DNA of 64,000 bases from Ipomoea triloba (taxonomy: Eukaryota; Streptophyta; Magnoliopsida; Solanales; Convolvulaceae): positions 12,253,212 through 12,317,211 of the forward strand of contig NC_044923.1 in the NCBI RefSeq assembly GCF_003576645.1. The letters are read 5' to 3'. Each line of letters begins with the position of its first letter. Positions within the stretch are counted from its first letter, which is position 1. A model generated the notes under the pieces. That model made no database searches, was not told the origin of the DNA, and worked only from the letters and a program-made list of their open reading frames with translations. A program made the translations under genes and the position numbers. Positions 9,333 to 21,343 of this stretch are shown here, one piece after another.

Positions 9333-12064
9333 TTGCCCACCCCTATCTGCGAGTACAAGTTGACTTCTCTTCTGGTTAACGATTCAACTAATAATTCGTT
9401 CAACTTAACATTTCAACTTGACTATCGAAGTCGGGGTTCTAAACTCCTAAGTTTGGTATCATCAAAATCTAAGTACAAAAGGGTTCCTAACAAAGGTCAA
9501 GAATCACTCAGTCACCCACATCCAAGAAATAAGGAGCAACATGGCTTCCACAAGTGTGTCTTGCATCACAATGACTTCAACGAGGGACCGATGCCAAGAT
9601 ATACACCAGCCATCAATGCCTGCTCGCAACAAAGGTTTGATGCCTTCTAGGAATCTCAACCCCAGGAGCATTTGAATGTTAATGAACGTCCAAATGAAGA
9701 AGCTCAAAGGAAAGCGGAATGACTGAGGAGGGAAGAGTTTTTCTATGCCCAAGGTGAGGATTAGATGCGCACCATCGCGAAGTACATGACTCTGGAGCTC
9801 TCAATGCACAACTCGATATACATTCCACCCATGGAGGGGAACACTTTCAATATTCATTCGATGGTTATCAATTTGGTGCACAATCATCCATTTAGGCCCT
9901 CCAAGGATCCCCAGACACATATGACGAGATTTGTGAGATCGTGTAGCATGTTCCGACCTAATGGAGTGTCGAAGGATGTAATAAGACTCACCATGTTTCA
10001 ATTCTCCATCATTGGAGAGGCGACAACATGGCTTGATTCTCAAGACAATGAACATTTCCGCTCATGAGCGCAACTACATAGAGAGTTCATGAATGAATTC
10101 TTTCCCTTACGAAGACAATGAAGCTCCGGAAGCAAGTTTAAGAATTTAAACAAGGATTAACGGAATCTTTGGGGGAAGCATGGCGGAGATAGACGTTGAA
10201 AAGGCAATGCACACCCGATCTCTTACACCCATGAGATGTTATTAGTTCCTTTTACGGGTACTTAATGACGAGAGCAAGATGTTGTTAGATTCTTCATCCT
10301 GGGGGGCATTCGTATTATCTTCACCGGTAGATGCCGAGGCTTTAATTGAGAGGATTTCCTCTAATACATCCTTTTGGTATAATAGAAGATATTCTAAAGC
10401 CAGAATGTATGAGGTCGCGGAGCATGTAGCGAATGATGCTAAGGTAGAAGCCATGAGTCATGAAATAAAAAGATTGCAAGGGATGATTGAGAAGATGGGA
10501 GCAAAGAGTCAACCATGCATATCCCTTGCATTATATTGCAATGTGTGTGGAGGACCACATGACACCACGTAGTGCACTTCGCTTAATGCTTATGAGAATG
10601 TTGATTCAATAGCTTTTGCACAAGGACCGAGGGGAAACCCGTATGATAACAATGGTAGCGACAATTATGGATGGAAACAAGGTAGTGGATGGAACCAAGG
10701 AGGCTATGCTCAAGGGAGGCCCCAAGTTATGCAAAGTGGTAAACCCACCTATGGTCCTAATAGAGAGAAGGGTCAAAATCACATAGGCTTGCATTATAGA
10801 GGAAGCGACAACGCTTTCTATAGACCACCACATGCCTCCCAAGGCGAGCTACAACCTCAAAGGCTCAACATTTGCAAAGTTGATCAGAGATTGACAAGAG
10901 CAATCCAAGAACTTAAGAATGATAGAGTGTTTCTTAAACCAGAGTTAACACAAGATTTTAGGCAAGAGATGATCGCGATGAGACAAGAGACCCAAGTCTT
11001 TATGAAGAACCTTGAGACCCAAATGTCTCAACTCATGAAGATGATGTCCGAGCGACCTTGGGGTGCTTTGCCAAGCAACACAAAAAATAACCCCAAGGAA
11101 AGGGTCAACTATCTCGGTGAACATAGTGAAAGAAAATGAAGTCTTGTGTGAGGAGATGAAGGAAACCAGGAAGGAAAAAGCTACCGTTTGTAGCCCGAGT
11201 ATGAAGAAGGAGCAGATCCCGAGCAAGCCGGTAACTACACCTTACCGACCTCCAATTCCTTTCCTTCAACGGATGGTGAACATGAAAGAACTTGTGAAGC
11301 ATAAAAAAGGAGATTAGTGATGACTCACGAGTCCACCTTAACATTGAGTGTTCGACGGTGCTAGATAAAGGGTGACCCCCATGCTTTCATAGTGATGTGC
11401 ATGATTAAAGATCTAGACTTTGATAACACACTCGCTAATCTCGGTGCTTCGATCAATGTTATGCCATCCTTCGTGTTTGAATGCTTAATTTTTCCTCCTT
11501 TGACTCCCATGCGTATGTCTATCCACTTGGCCGATGGATCCATTCGGTATCCAAAGAGCATTGCAGCGGATGTTTTGGTGCGATCAAGAACTTTATAATT
11601 CCGGTTGATTTTGTGGTGTTAGATGTGAGACATGACTGTTGGGCGTCGGCAGGGTTGGCCGAGTTCAGCCCCTGCTCGATTCGAGACGTGGCGCTGTGGC
11701 TTACCATGGAGGGATGTGGTTAAATGGTTAATGTCCACCTACCTATCACCAATTGGTTTTAAGTAGGATATGGTAACCAGATAGCCAAAGAACTCTGTGG
11801 TTAAGCGTGCTTGACTTCCGGCAGTCACGGGATGGGTAACCCCCTGGGAAGTAAGCATAGTGCAGCGCTGAGATCCATCAATGACGATCTTGACATACCT
11901 TTAATCTTTGGAAGACCATTATTGGCCACTTGGCATGCCATAATTGGTGTTGGTATGGGCAAGTTGACTATCCGAGTGAATGACGAAGAGGCTATGTTTG
12001 GAATGGTCAAGAGTGAGGCTAGTGAAAAAAAGGCTCGAAAAGGAAAGGCCAATGGCCAATATTA
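9333..12064 (+). pseudogene. Athila/Tat-type Ty3-gypsy gag-protease remnant
   Basis: The region translates in fragments into a plant gypsy polyprotein. 9765-10067 has the retrotransposon gag core (FRPSKDPQTHMTRFVRS, then ATTWLDSQ). 10540-10577 has a CxxCGGxHxxxxC zinc-knuckle-like motif with an in-frame stop. 10729-11139 has the linker with RPWGALPSNTKNNPKERVN. 11392-11630 and 11881-12020 give an aspartic protease: LANLGASINVMPS in the position of the catalytic D-T/S-G, then IPLIFGRPLLAT. Frameshifts and stops break it repeatedly. The protease is also split by a solo LTR at 11637-11880, and the frame resumes exactly when one TSD copy is removed. No reverse transcriptase follows. The Leu in LGAS replaces the catalytic Asp, so the protease is dead. 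Confidence 0.85.
11637..11880 (+). mobile_element. Cassandra-type solo LTR carrying a 5S rRNA-like domain
   Basis: A 244-bp insert starts TGTTGGGC, ends CCATCA and is flanked by a perfect 5-bp duplication ATGAC (11632-11636 and 11881-11885). Its 3' part (11789-11864) matches plant 5S rRNA: AGAACTC, then GTTAAGCGTGCTTG (A-box region), then GGATGGGTAACC and CCTGGGAAGT (C-box region). Short LTRs with an embedded 5S sequence are the defining property of Cassandra TRIM elements. Only one LTR is present, so this is a solo LTR left by recombination. It interrupts the gag-protease remnant. Confidence 0.88.
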
Positions 12065-13160
12065 AGGCCACTTGCTCTTGGAAGACTTGACTTGGAGAAA
12101 AAAATGGTTGAACCCCCGGTGTCTACAACCTCACGATTTTGACACTGATTGACAAAAGGAAACACTTGCGTCTAGCTAAAGACTACGCTTCTTGGGAGGC
12201 AAACCCAAGCTTTTCATAAGTGTTTTTGTACATACTTTGTTGTTGTTGTTGGTTTTTTTTTTTTGGGAGTTTTGGAACTAGCATTTTGTATGGAATTGTG
12301 TGGAAACCATTTGGGAAGAAGTTCAAGAAAAAAGCTAAGGAAAAACCTTCATGGAGATGTCATAATCGTGACACAATTCATGATTGGTCTCAGGAATTTA
12401 GCCACTCTATTGCCACGTGCGTGATGATCATCGTGGGAACTATCAAGTCCTTCCCCACTCTACTGTCACGATCGTGATGAATATCGTGATTGCTTGTAGA
12501 AGTTCTCCCACTCTGCTATCATGATTGTGACAACCATCATCAAGTAACTACTCTCAGAAGCAGAGCCACGAGCGAGTCACGATCGTGACTCAGAATCACA
12601 AAGCAACGCGGAATTCTCTCTCTTTAAAACCTAACTTCTTCATTATTTCCCTACCACGAAAGAAATCCTCTCCCACGCAAGGTTTCTCCTACTCAACTCT
12701 TCTCATCGTTTTGTTGATTTCTTGGCTTAATCACTAGATCATCTTCATCTTCTCAATGTAAATACTCTCTAAATCTCCATTATTGTACTCTCTTATAAGC
12801 TTTCTCTCTCTAGAATGTCGACATGAATAGAATGTGTTTTCATGAATGCTTCTCAATATTGTTGATATAGAATGCTTCTTTGATTCTATTAGAACACTTT
12901 TATGGATTGAATTTGTAAGTAATGTGCTATAGCATTGAATTTGGCATGTTTTATAGAACCCTAGATAATATTTATAATTTATGAAATTGGGTTTAATATT
13001 CTTGTAATACATGAAAGAAATTGATGATGGAATCTTGAAATTGCATGATAGTATAAGCTTCCTATGGTGTCAATTTGAGTTTAACATATTTGAATGCTAT
13101 GAATTGATTTTCAAGTTCATGCAATTTGGGGATTTTGACTTTGTGAATGAAATTGTTGAC
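12065..13160 (+). mobile_element. non-coding part of the degenerate gypsy element
   Basis: Immediately after the protease remnant comes sequence typical of the untranslated region after pol in Athila/Tat-type elements (CTTGGGAGGCAAACCCAAGC near 12191). The stretch 12465-12600 holds repeated CACGATCGTGA palindromes. Reverse transcriptase and integrase are absent, so a deletion has joined gag-protease to this region. No gene is seen. Confidence 0.5.
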
Positions 13161-14334
13161 TGATATTGTAGTTTAGCGAGAGATGGAAAGTGTTAAAACG
13201 GAGATGTAATCCCCGAGTTTCGTGTTCTCGACGGATGGCAAATTGGAAAGCTTAGAAATCTACAACAGACTACTAGGACAATTTGAGGGAAGGGGCATAG
13301 CAAAGCATTGATAAAGGCAAAGATTCAACACAACTAAAATACAAATAAAGAAAACGGATTGGATTGATCTTCCCTCCACTCTTGCACTTACCGAACTAAA
13401 GTAGGGATCAAATTAAAAATTAAATCACCTAAGGAAACTATACGCACTACACCGAATGGCGTCACACTCGGGCTCCCAAGTCCTCATTCGGTTGGGGCCC
13501 TCAACTCATCAAGATCAAGCAAAATCATACTCACAACAAAGGCAAACCAAATTGCAATTCAATCTCCAATTAAACAATTCAATTCGATTCTAAGATGCAA
13601 GAGTTTTAGGTCTCCTAATCTAATCCTAGCCTAATTAGCCACTAGAATACATGATCAAATCTAACAATGCTTCAATTTCAATCCAAAAGTAAAATGGCAA
13701 GATTCAAAAGGTGAAATTGCAAGAAACACAAATTCAAGAGCAATCTTCAATGGATGAGTTGAAATTACAAAATAGGAAATAGAAAATGTTACCAATTCGT
13801 GATTACAATCCAAATCTAAGCTTGATTGCTTCTAGATCTTCTCAATCCTTGAATTCTTCAACTTTGTCTCTCTAGAACCCTAAACTAAATCTCTCTAATA
13901 TGAAATCTAAATATTGAAACTGAATTGGAACTCCCTAATTTGCTGAAATGTCCCCCTTTTATAGTTCCTGCGCTACCCTTTAAGTGGCTTGTCCACGCAT
14001 GAGTCCACGAGTGGACACGGGCATGGATCGATTTTGGAAATTTTCCATGTCTGTTTCCACGCGTGGGATAGAAGTGGAAAGGAGATTTTCCTTTCTCCTT
14101 TTGCTTCTTCACTTGCGCTGGTTGGTCTTGAGTGTGCTATGGCCCGTCCATCTTCTAGTTAGTCCTTCATCTCATCTCATGACCTTTTTGCGATCCCGAA
14201 CCTATTCAATTTCTTTAAAACATTCTAATGATAGCATTCTCGCAATTGTTAACACATCAAAGCATAAAATACCATAAATTGTTTCACACAAAGGCATAAA
14301 TCAATGTTAAACAACCCCCGAATGGCACCTATCA
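13161..14334 (-). mobile_element. 1.17-kb solo LTR with TTGAC target-site duplication
   Basis: The insert begins TGATATTGTAGTTTAG, ends GGCACCTATCA and is flanked by TTGAC on both sides (13156-13160 and 14335-14339). On the minus strand it starts TGATAGGTGCCATTCGGG, like the LTR end near 36782 (TGATAAGTGCC), so the two belong to related gypsy families and the LTR most likely reads on the minus strand. It holds no gene and sits inside the older gypsy remnant. Confidence 0.8.
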
Positions 14335-14738
14335 TTGACTTAGCATTGTATTGATATTGTGTTTGAATGATGATATATCTCTTGTTGATTGAATTTTTCA
14401 TTGTGCCTTGGTGAATCATGTGTCTTGAAGGAGAAGTTGATTTAAAAAAAAAAACAGAGAGAGTCAGAGGGGAAATAAGGATGATATTTCGAAAAAATAG
14501 AGGAATGAGAAGGATAAATTCTTGAATGCTTATTTGTGAAACCTTGTTGAAAGATTGAATGAATAGAATGTTTGACTATTGATACGAAATATTTGTGAGT
14601 TTGTTTTGAAGTAAGAATTGTTTAGAAACCTTGTTGAATGAGAATGGATTGTTGTTGAATGAGCTCTATTTGTTTATAATTCGTCAAGTCGTGTTAGAAT
14701 GGAATTTTCTTGTGCAATCATTTGCAGGATTAGGAGAT

Positions 14739-15870
14739 ATGACGTCGAGAACAAAATCACTGAAAAGGAAGAATGAGGGAGAAGCAAGTTCAAGCAAAAT
14801 GCCGATGACATGAGACTCTAGTGACTAATCCAATCCGTCCAAGGATCAAATCCCAGATCAAGTGCTGAGAGGTTTGTACATGGAGTTAGATGTGATTGAC
14901 CGCTTTGGCTGCCGAAATGCATTGGCACGTTTAATGTCTCATCCACAGTGGGAGGAGATTTTTAGCTGGAAAGGGAAGATGTATGAGCCAACGATTTATG
15001 AATTTGTCTCTTCTCTTGAATGTAGTAGGAAGAGTAGGGATGATCACAGGAGGATAACTAAGTTCACTTTGTTTGGTATGGATTATCACATCCGTGAATG
15101 AGCTTGCAAGTTACTTAGGAGTATCGGCTCTAGGAGTCACAACGGATGACTTTACCTTTAACGAGCATGCCAAGTCATATTGGTACTCCATCAATAACAT
15201 CTCGAAGCTAACCAGCTTGAAAGGAGCATACGAGAGACATATTGTGAGGAAGGACTTAAAGATAGTTAGGAGGTTGTTGGCTTGAAATCTTGGAAGAAGT
15301 GACTCAGAGAGATACAAGGTGACAAAGGATGAGCTTTTCTACCTATGGAGCATGGACATAGGAACTACTATCAACATGGGGCGAGTGTGTAAGAAGTGGT
15401 TGTGTGAACAAAGTAAGAAAGAAGCAAACACGATCTTCATATGACCATTGCTTGAAAGACTTTGTTGGGGTATTGGGATTGAAAAATCACTCTACAATGA
15501 GTCGCCTTTTCGTGCTCCGTTCCCATTGTTCGAATTTGAAATGGCAGGTGTTTTCCCGGTTCCGTAGCGTGGGAAAGAGGAAGAGTCCCCACCACTTACC
15601 CCATCATCACCTGTGTCGTCACCACCTTCACCTACTCCGCTACCTACCACACCATCGTTTACACTCCCCATGGTTCCTGCAAGATTCCCCCAGTTTACAA
15701 ATTGGGAATCGATGAGAGTTTTCTAGTACAAATTGCATGTGGAGGCCCTTAATACCATGATCAATATCATCAGGGCTCAACCTATGTCAATAAGCATGTC
15801 GCGGTCCTATGAAGAAGAGGATATCATTGTTGACTTTACCCATGACTCTCATGATCCATGAGTATATGGG
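14739..15870 (+). pseudogene. Athila-type retrotransposon accessory ORF (ORF1-like), degenerate
   Basis: Broken frames run in one direction: 14739-14813, 14862-15101, 15073-15285, 15290-15440 and beyond. They start MTSRTKSLKRKNEGEASSSK and continue with segments such as WEEIFSWKGKMYEPTIYEF, KFTLFGMDYHI, RHIVRKDLKIVRRLLA and KDELFYLWSMDIGTTINMG. That order and spacing match the extra protein of Athila-like elements (Arabidopsis retrotransposon ORF1 / plant transposon protein type), which has no known enzymatic function. A Pro/Ser-rich tail follows near 15590-15690. Several stops and frameshifts make it non-functional. It is probably the downstream half of the element whose gag-protease is at 9333-12064. 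Confidence 0.65.
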
Positions 15871-17460
15871 CTGACTCCTACTTCATTCCCATTGATTTTT
15901 CCACTGGTTCTACTTGGGTTCTTTGGTTACTTGTTCCATTGTTGTCTGAACACCGGTACCTTAGCTTATGTGTGGGGTGCCGCTTTATTTCCTTTACTTT
16001 CTTGCACTTGTTACTTTTCAGCACTTTACATTCTCGCATTTTAATTCTCATACTTCGGGTGCTTTAATGATTTTAGACTTTGAATTCTTGGAGTTTACTG
16101 TGCATACTTGCAGTTCCTATCTCTTATGCTTTACTTTTAGTTTTTACTTGCTTTACATTCAAGTAGCATTCTTGGGAAGAATCCCAAGGATAAAAATATA
16201 ATAAGTAGTACATAGTAAGAGTACTTAGCTACTCTTATCTTTTCCTTTATTCTTGTCCTTAGTTTATGCCACTGATAGTTTGTTGAATGAATGTTTGAAT
16301 TTGTCCATAGCAAGGGTTGCAACAAAGACTTGTGATAATGCTATATTTGAGGAAAATATTTTCTGAAAAGGGAGTTTATATCTCTATCCCTTGTATTCTT
16401 GTAGCCTAGGTTTTTATTACTATAGTGTGGAAAAAGGGCTTTGCATGCATACCTGAGCTTTATTATTTCATTTAACAATCACAAGTGATCATCCCCAAGT
16501 CTCGTGTTTATTCCTAAAGTGTAGAAAGGAACGCCCTTCATTTTGACCCCTATTGCTTTCTTTTTTACCCCGTATTTGAAATGAACATCGAAAATGATGT
16601 TCGTTCTAAAGTGTGGAAAGAATACATTTTGTGCTTTATTTGAAAATTTTGACTCTTGAATGATGATTGATTGAGTTTTGTTTGTGAATGAATTGCGTAT
16701 CATTGCCTATATTATCTTGGAAATGTGTTAAATAAGGTTGTCATTTTTGAAATCTTGGAATATTTCTTGGAGATTACCTCTTTTACACCCTATCTTGAGT
16801 TTTGTATAGAACCGAGTAGGCTTGCGTTTAATGTGCTTGCATGGATTCTATCCTTCTTTTTGGATCTCGGTATCTTGGATCCTTCGAATTGGGAGTGTGA
16901 TTAAGTGGGGCCCGTAGAAAGATAATTTGACAAGACCCGAAATTGAACTAATTTTTTGTGTGACATGGGGCAAAAGGTGAGATTTTCTTCTATGAGCTTG
17001 TGTGATTCCCTACTCCCCAATGAAAAAGGCAAGAGGGGTTGAAAAAGAAAAAGTCAAAAATAAAAAAATAATTAAAAAAAAAAAGAGAGGAAATGCATGA
17101 TACAATCCTTGCTTGAGGGGAAAAATAAGATGTGAGCCATCTTGGGGGACTTGAGCAACCATTGCATGGACTTCGAAAATGTGTAGGGCTCTACGTGAAG
17201 GTGGTAACTCATAGGTGTGTCCTTAAGGTGATAAGAAGAAAGAGAGAAGTCATGCTAAGCCAAAATGCGTGGAGTGGTCCATGTCAAACTATTCACTTGC
17301 ATTTTGTGTTGGGTCTTTTTGGGCTAGTTCAGGGCAAACCTACTCGCATCGTTCCCACTAGTCGGCTCGGTGTTAGGAATATTTGTAATAAGATTTTGAT
17401 GAGCCAAAATGTAATTTTGTTAAAAAAATTAGAATCTCTGAAATTTTATTTTATGTATTA
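15871..17460 (+). mobile_element. 3' non-coding region of the degenerate gypsy element
   Basis: Low-coding sequence with motifs seen in 3' regions of Athila-like elements: TCCTAAAGTGTAGAAAGGA near 16513 and TTCTAAAGTGTGGAAAGAA near 16604, and an A/G-rich tract near 17040-17100. The LTR boundaries could not be fixed. No gene is visible. Confidence 0.45.
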
Positions 17461-17694
17461 GTGTCTAGGAGTGGTTTAAAAATCAAGTAGTGAAGGTTTT
17501 CAAAGAAAGAGTAAATGTTTTGAGGTGATAAATTAATAAGCAGTAGAAGTTGGAGCCGAGATTGCATGCTAAAAAGTTATGAAGAAGCAACAGAGATTTG
17601 AAGGAGTAGAGCTTGCATGAAGATTTCTTGAAGATCAAGTATTAGTGGAAGAAAAGGCGTATATTATTGAAGATTAAATAAAATATCAATAATC

Positions 17695-17790
17695 CATATT
17701 GGAGTAGTGGTTGGAAGCTTAATAATATTATTACTCCAAGGTTTGAGGTTTGAATCCCATCTACTTTATTTTATGAGATAAATTTTGAAG
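17695..17790 (+). other. possible tRNA-derived SINE fragment
   Basis: TAGTGGTTGG (about 17705) resembles a pol III A box, and GGTTTGAATCCCA (about 17750) a B box, at tRNA-like spacing. There is no cloverleaf that I can fold and no clear tail or target-site duplication. It is a weak candidate. Confidence 0.25.
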
Positions 17791-18093
17791 TAGCCAAAAT
17801 TAATTAAAGGGCTAAGATTTGAGATGAGGAGCCAAAATTAATTAAAGGGTTGAGATTTGATGAGGATGAAAATGGCGTGAAAAGGAGATGAAATTTCAAT
17901 GGGATGAAGTTCATAGGGCTGAAATTTCAAAAAGAACTGAGATTCAGCAAAGCTTGAACAAAGAAGAGTGTGTATTCTTCCGGGAGGATACCGAGCTGAG
18001 CCAAACGAGCGAAGACAGAGACAGAGGGAAGACCAAGGCAGGGATGGTTCCGCAGATGAACTGAGATTTCTAAAGAAGAGATGACATAGGAGG

Positions 18094-18349
18094 AGATAAG
18101 GAGATGAGATTTCAAAGTGAAACAGAGAAGAGATGACATTTAAAGGAGATTTCAAAGTGAAGCAGAGATAAGGAGATGAGATTTCAAAGTGAAGCAGAGA
18201 TAAGGAGATGAGATTTCTAGCAGGGCTGAAGTTTCAAGGAGATGAGATAGATAAGGAGATGAGATTTCAAAGTGAAACAGAGATTTCAAAAGGATGAGAT
18301 TCCAAGGAGCTATGGAGATTTCAAAAGGATGAGATTCCAATGAGCTATG
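18094..18349. repeat. purine-rich imperfect tandem repeats
   Basis: Units of about 30 bp built from AAGGAGATGAGATTTCAAAG and GTGAAGCAGAGAT recur at least five times. They are followed by two copies of GAGATTTCAAAAGGATGAGA. The open frames on the minus strand here are repeat translations rich in HFEISS and are not genes. Confidence 0.7.
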
Positions 18350-20678
18350 ATTTCAATTCAATTGAAAGATTAATTTGGAGATCCGGTTTCAAGAAAGGAT
18401 GCAATTAAATTAGAGATGTAATTAAAATTAGATGCAATTAAAATTGAAGGTGGAATTTCAAGCAACAGAGATTGTAAAATAAAAAGGAAATGAGATTGAA
18501 ATATAAGGAAGCAGTAGTCATATGAAAATAAAGGGAGATGAGATTTGAGCTCAAGTTATTTATGGAAAGTGACTAGTCCAAAAAGGAAAGAGCTAAAATT
18601 GGAGCAAATATTGGAGATCAAATTCATAAGGAGGCGTTGACTTCATCAGACTATTTTGCATGAAGATTATTTTGGAGCTCATCAGATTGCTCACGCAACA
18701 TTAAAAGTGAGATAAAATCTATTTTAGACTAAAAATGCTACAAGACTAGCTGACAAGAATTCAATATTTGAGATTTCCTTTTTCCAACAGACAAATTCTC
18801 AAATGCTTATAAAATGATGAAGATCTGGAGATGCAAGACACGAACCAATTTTACAACACAAAAAAGACACGAAGCACTTTTCATATTTAACAATTGGTTC
18901 AGAGCTTACAAAGAAATATTCAAGTGCATAAATCTTCACCTTACAGAGACTTGCTATTTATTGAAGAATCTATCTAGAAGTTTGTGCAATACTTGAAGGG
19001 AAGTCATGCTTCTAAGATTTAGTTATGCTTAATTGAGTTATATACTTTAAATTGTCTTATTTGCATGAGTATATGTTGACATATGTTCCTTACCTTGAGA
19101 CTATATTTGATGTCACATATTACTTGTACTGGAGATACATGTTTCAAGATTTTCTATCAATTTTTGTCCAATATAATTGCTCAATGCGAAAATATTTGTT
19201 GCTTATCATTTCTTGAGCACTACTTGATTAAATCAATATACTTGTTCTTAAGTGATCTATTTTCCATATCATGTATATCTATTGAAGATTATTCTTAATG
19301 CTTCATAATTTACTATTCTCCGATTTTTGTATTGTGCTCTATGTATTTTATTAATTATTCTTCCTGAGCATAATTTGAATAATCTAGATATACTTGTTTT
19401 TAATTGGATTATTCTCTACAACATTGTATATCTATTTGGCCATATTGTTTTTAATCTTGCAAACTTCCACTTGCCAATCGTTAAATATATTAGTTGTGGT
19501 TTTACTTTAAATTTGAAAATGCTTTTAACCACACACTATTATGTAGTGCACAAAAAATTCTTGTGAATATGCTATGAATGTGTGCTCATACGTTATTTGA
19601 TTTAGTTTAAACATATCTTATTAGTATGGTGTTTAATTTAAGTTTAAACTTTATCAAATGATGCTTGAGCCTAACCTTTGTGCAAATATGCTGTAAATTG
19701 TTCTCACATGCCTTACCTTGATGATAAACCTATCTTATAGAAAATGTTTTAATATGGTTTATATCTTGATAATGGTATATGAGATTATCTTGAGTAAATG
19801 TGCTTAATTGGTGCTCAATGTTCTATTAATTGAAGTTGAACAAATATCCTGTATCATGCTTAATTGATTGTTCAACCTTTATCTATTAGAACAAGAGCCT
19901 ATCTTTGAAATTTTATGGTTAAGTTTGCTCTCTTACTATATTGTTGAATATAAATCTATCAATCAAGATGTGCTTAAATGTGATTTATATTTCATCAGAA
20001 AGTATTTGAGCCTGTTTATAGAAAGTGTTCACGCAAGTCACCGGCAAGTCCCCGATTCAATTGTTCTCGCAAATCACCAGCGGAAGCACGGTTGGTTGAA
20101 GGGCAGCCAGCGGCAGCGTTGGCGGCGTTTCCAGAACGTCTACTTTGTCGAGTGCATGCCATTAGCAAAGTAGGAGAGGGGACTCTTTGTATCGGTCCCC
20201 ACGGGTAGCACCAATGTTGGTTTTACAGCCACGGGGTACCGGACAACGGGCCAACACAACCTTAAAACGAGGGAAAATAATATAAAGTATGGAGAAAATA
20301 ATGAGACAGAGTAACTGCGCTTGCACTAAAATCATAACCCTTTACAATGTGACCCCAATAAGGTATTTATACAAGATTAATGGGCCTTGAAAAAAAAAGA
20401 GAGAAGAAATTAACAAATTTGAAGTTAGGAAAGATGTCAAAACTACCCAAACCGCCATATTTCTTTCCTAGTACTAAAAAAGTAAGATTCTCCGCCAAAT
20501 CTGGAAAAGATCTCAGAAGATCTGAGTTTAACTGTTTCTGAGTGTTGCACCCGGTCGGGCTCCACAACCAGACTGCTTACACCAGACGGACTGACAGGGT
20601 ACCAGACCTAGCCCATCTCCTGGTTAGGGCAGTCGAGCCGCGGGCTCTTGGTACCAGGGGTGCAATTCCTATCGCTTA
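18350..20678. other. AT-rich sequence, no supported gene
   Basis: Mostly AT-rich with weak periodic TGCTTAATTG and ATTGTATATCTATT motifs between 19000 and 20000. The last 600 bp become GC-richer (GGCAGCCAGCGGCAGCG near 20103) and look like edge sequence of the gypsy-type fragment that follows. Open frames in the AT-rich part are short and Phe/Leu/Ile-rich, as expected by chance. Confidence 0.35.
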
Positions 20679-21206
20679 GTGCCCGGTGAGCTGGTGCCCA
20701 ATTCCTACTGCTTAGTAGTCGGTTTCCTCACCTTTCTCCACTACCTCGAGATGGAAGCCTCCTTTCTACTCTTCCATCAACTCTTTTGGCTATCGGTTGC
20801 TCCTAGGTATGTGAAGATAGGTGCCCGAGATGGCCGTCGATGCCTTGACAAGCTGGAATCCTCCCACAAGGGCTGGAAGGAAGAGTTTTTGTTTGTCCGA
20901 CCCGTTGCTCCACATGCGAACTTCAACTTCCCGACAACCTGGGTGTCGTCGTACTACCTTATGCAAAATAGGTCACCGTGCCCAGAAAACACAGAGCGGT
21001 TGGTCAAGATAATCATAGAGGGGGACCCCGTCTCTACCATAAGTTGGTCCCGACTGCGAGCCATACAAAAGGCAAATATCCTGCCTGCAGGCACAACCAA
21101 CACAGGTTTGGCCTTGACTTGTCCCGACTGCCCACTCGCCTTACTTGTATTCTCAATTGCTCTCCTTGTGTTTGCAAGAAACGACATAGAGCCATCCTCC
21201 GTGTAG
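20679..21206 (+). pseudogene. putative gypsy-type transposon ORF fragment (Transposase_28-like)
   Basis: A 175-codon frame with a conserved-looking core: FWLSVAPRYVKIGARDGRR, then SSHKGWKEEFLFVRP, NFNFPTTWVSS and a RLVKIIIEGDP stretch. The GWK-x-x-FFFV-x-P plus FPTxW pattern matches the domain long annotated as 'putative gypsy type transposon', an accessory or antisense ORF of Tat-lineage plant elements. The N-terminal part is probably not real coding. It has no gag, pol or LTR next to it, so it is an isolated relic. It is cut off about 140 bp before a Helitron. Confidence 0.55.
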
Positions 21207-21343
21207 TCATTTTCCAACACTGGGTACCCACTCGGGGGTATCCATCAATCTAAAAAAAAAAAACGATAGCTAGAATATTTACATACTAAATGTTCACAAT
21301 TTACCTTTTAAAAATTCATAATTTGTATACTACAAACACAAAA

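Larger units (their letters stand above)
7547..9345. mobile_element. hAT-like element remnant around an (AT)n gap
   Basis: The right edge reads ...GTTTTGCCCACCCCTA (about 9330-9345), the reverse of the TAGGGGTGGGCA start common to plant hAT-type elements. Next to it, and again at 7547-7590, is the CGGTTAACCGAACCGAA sequence on both strands (for example 9190-9310), typical of subterminal regions of such elements. No transposase frame is visible and the left terminus is not clear. The interior holds tandem repeats, a GC-rich stretch and the assembly gap, so the boundaries are approximate. Confidence 0.45.

Noticed and set aside
11789..11864. Genuine 5S rRNA gene
   Set aside because: Only part of the 5S sequence is present, and it lies wholly inside an LTR with its own target-site duplication.
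17838..18340. Minus-strand frames rich in HFEISS repeats
   Set aside because: They are translations of the purine-rich tandem repeat with no domain.
20821..21253. Overlapping alternative frames on both strands
   Set aside because: They are shadows of the gypsy-type frame at 20679-21206; base composition follows that frame.
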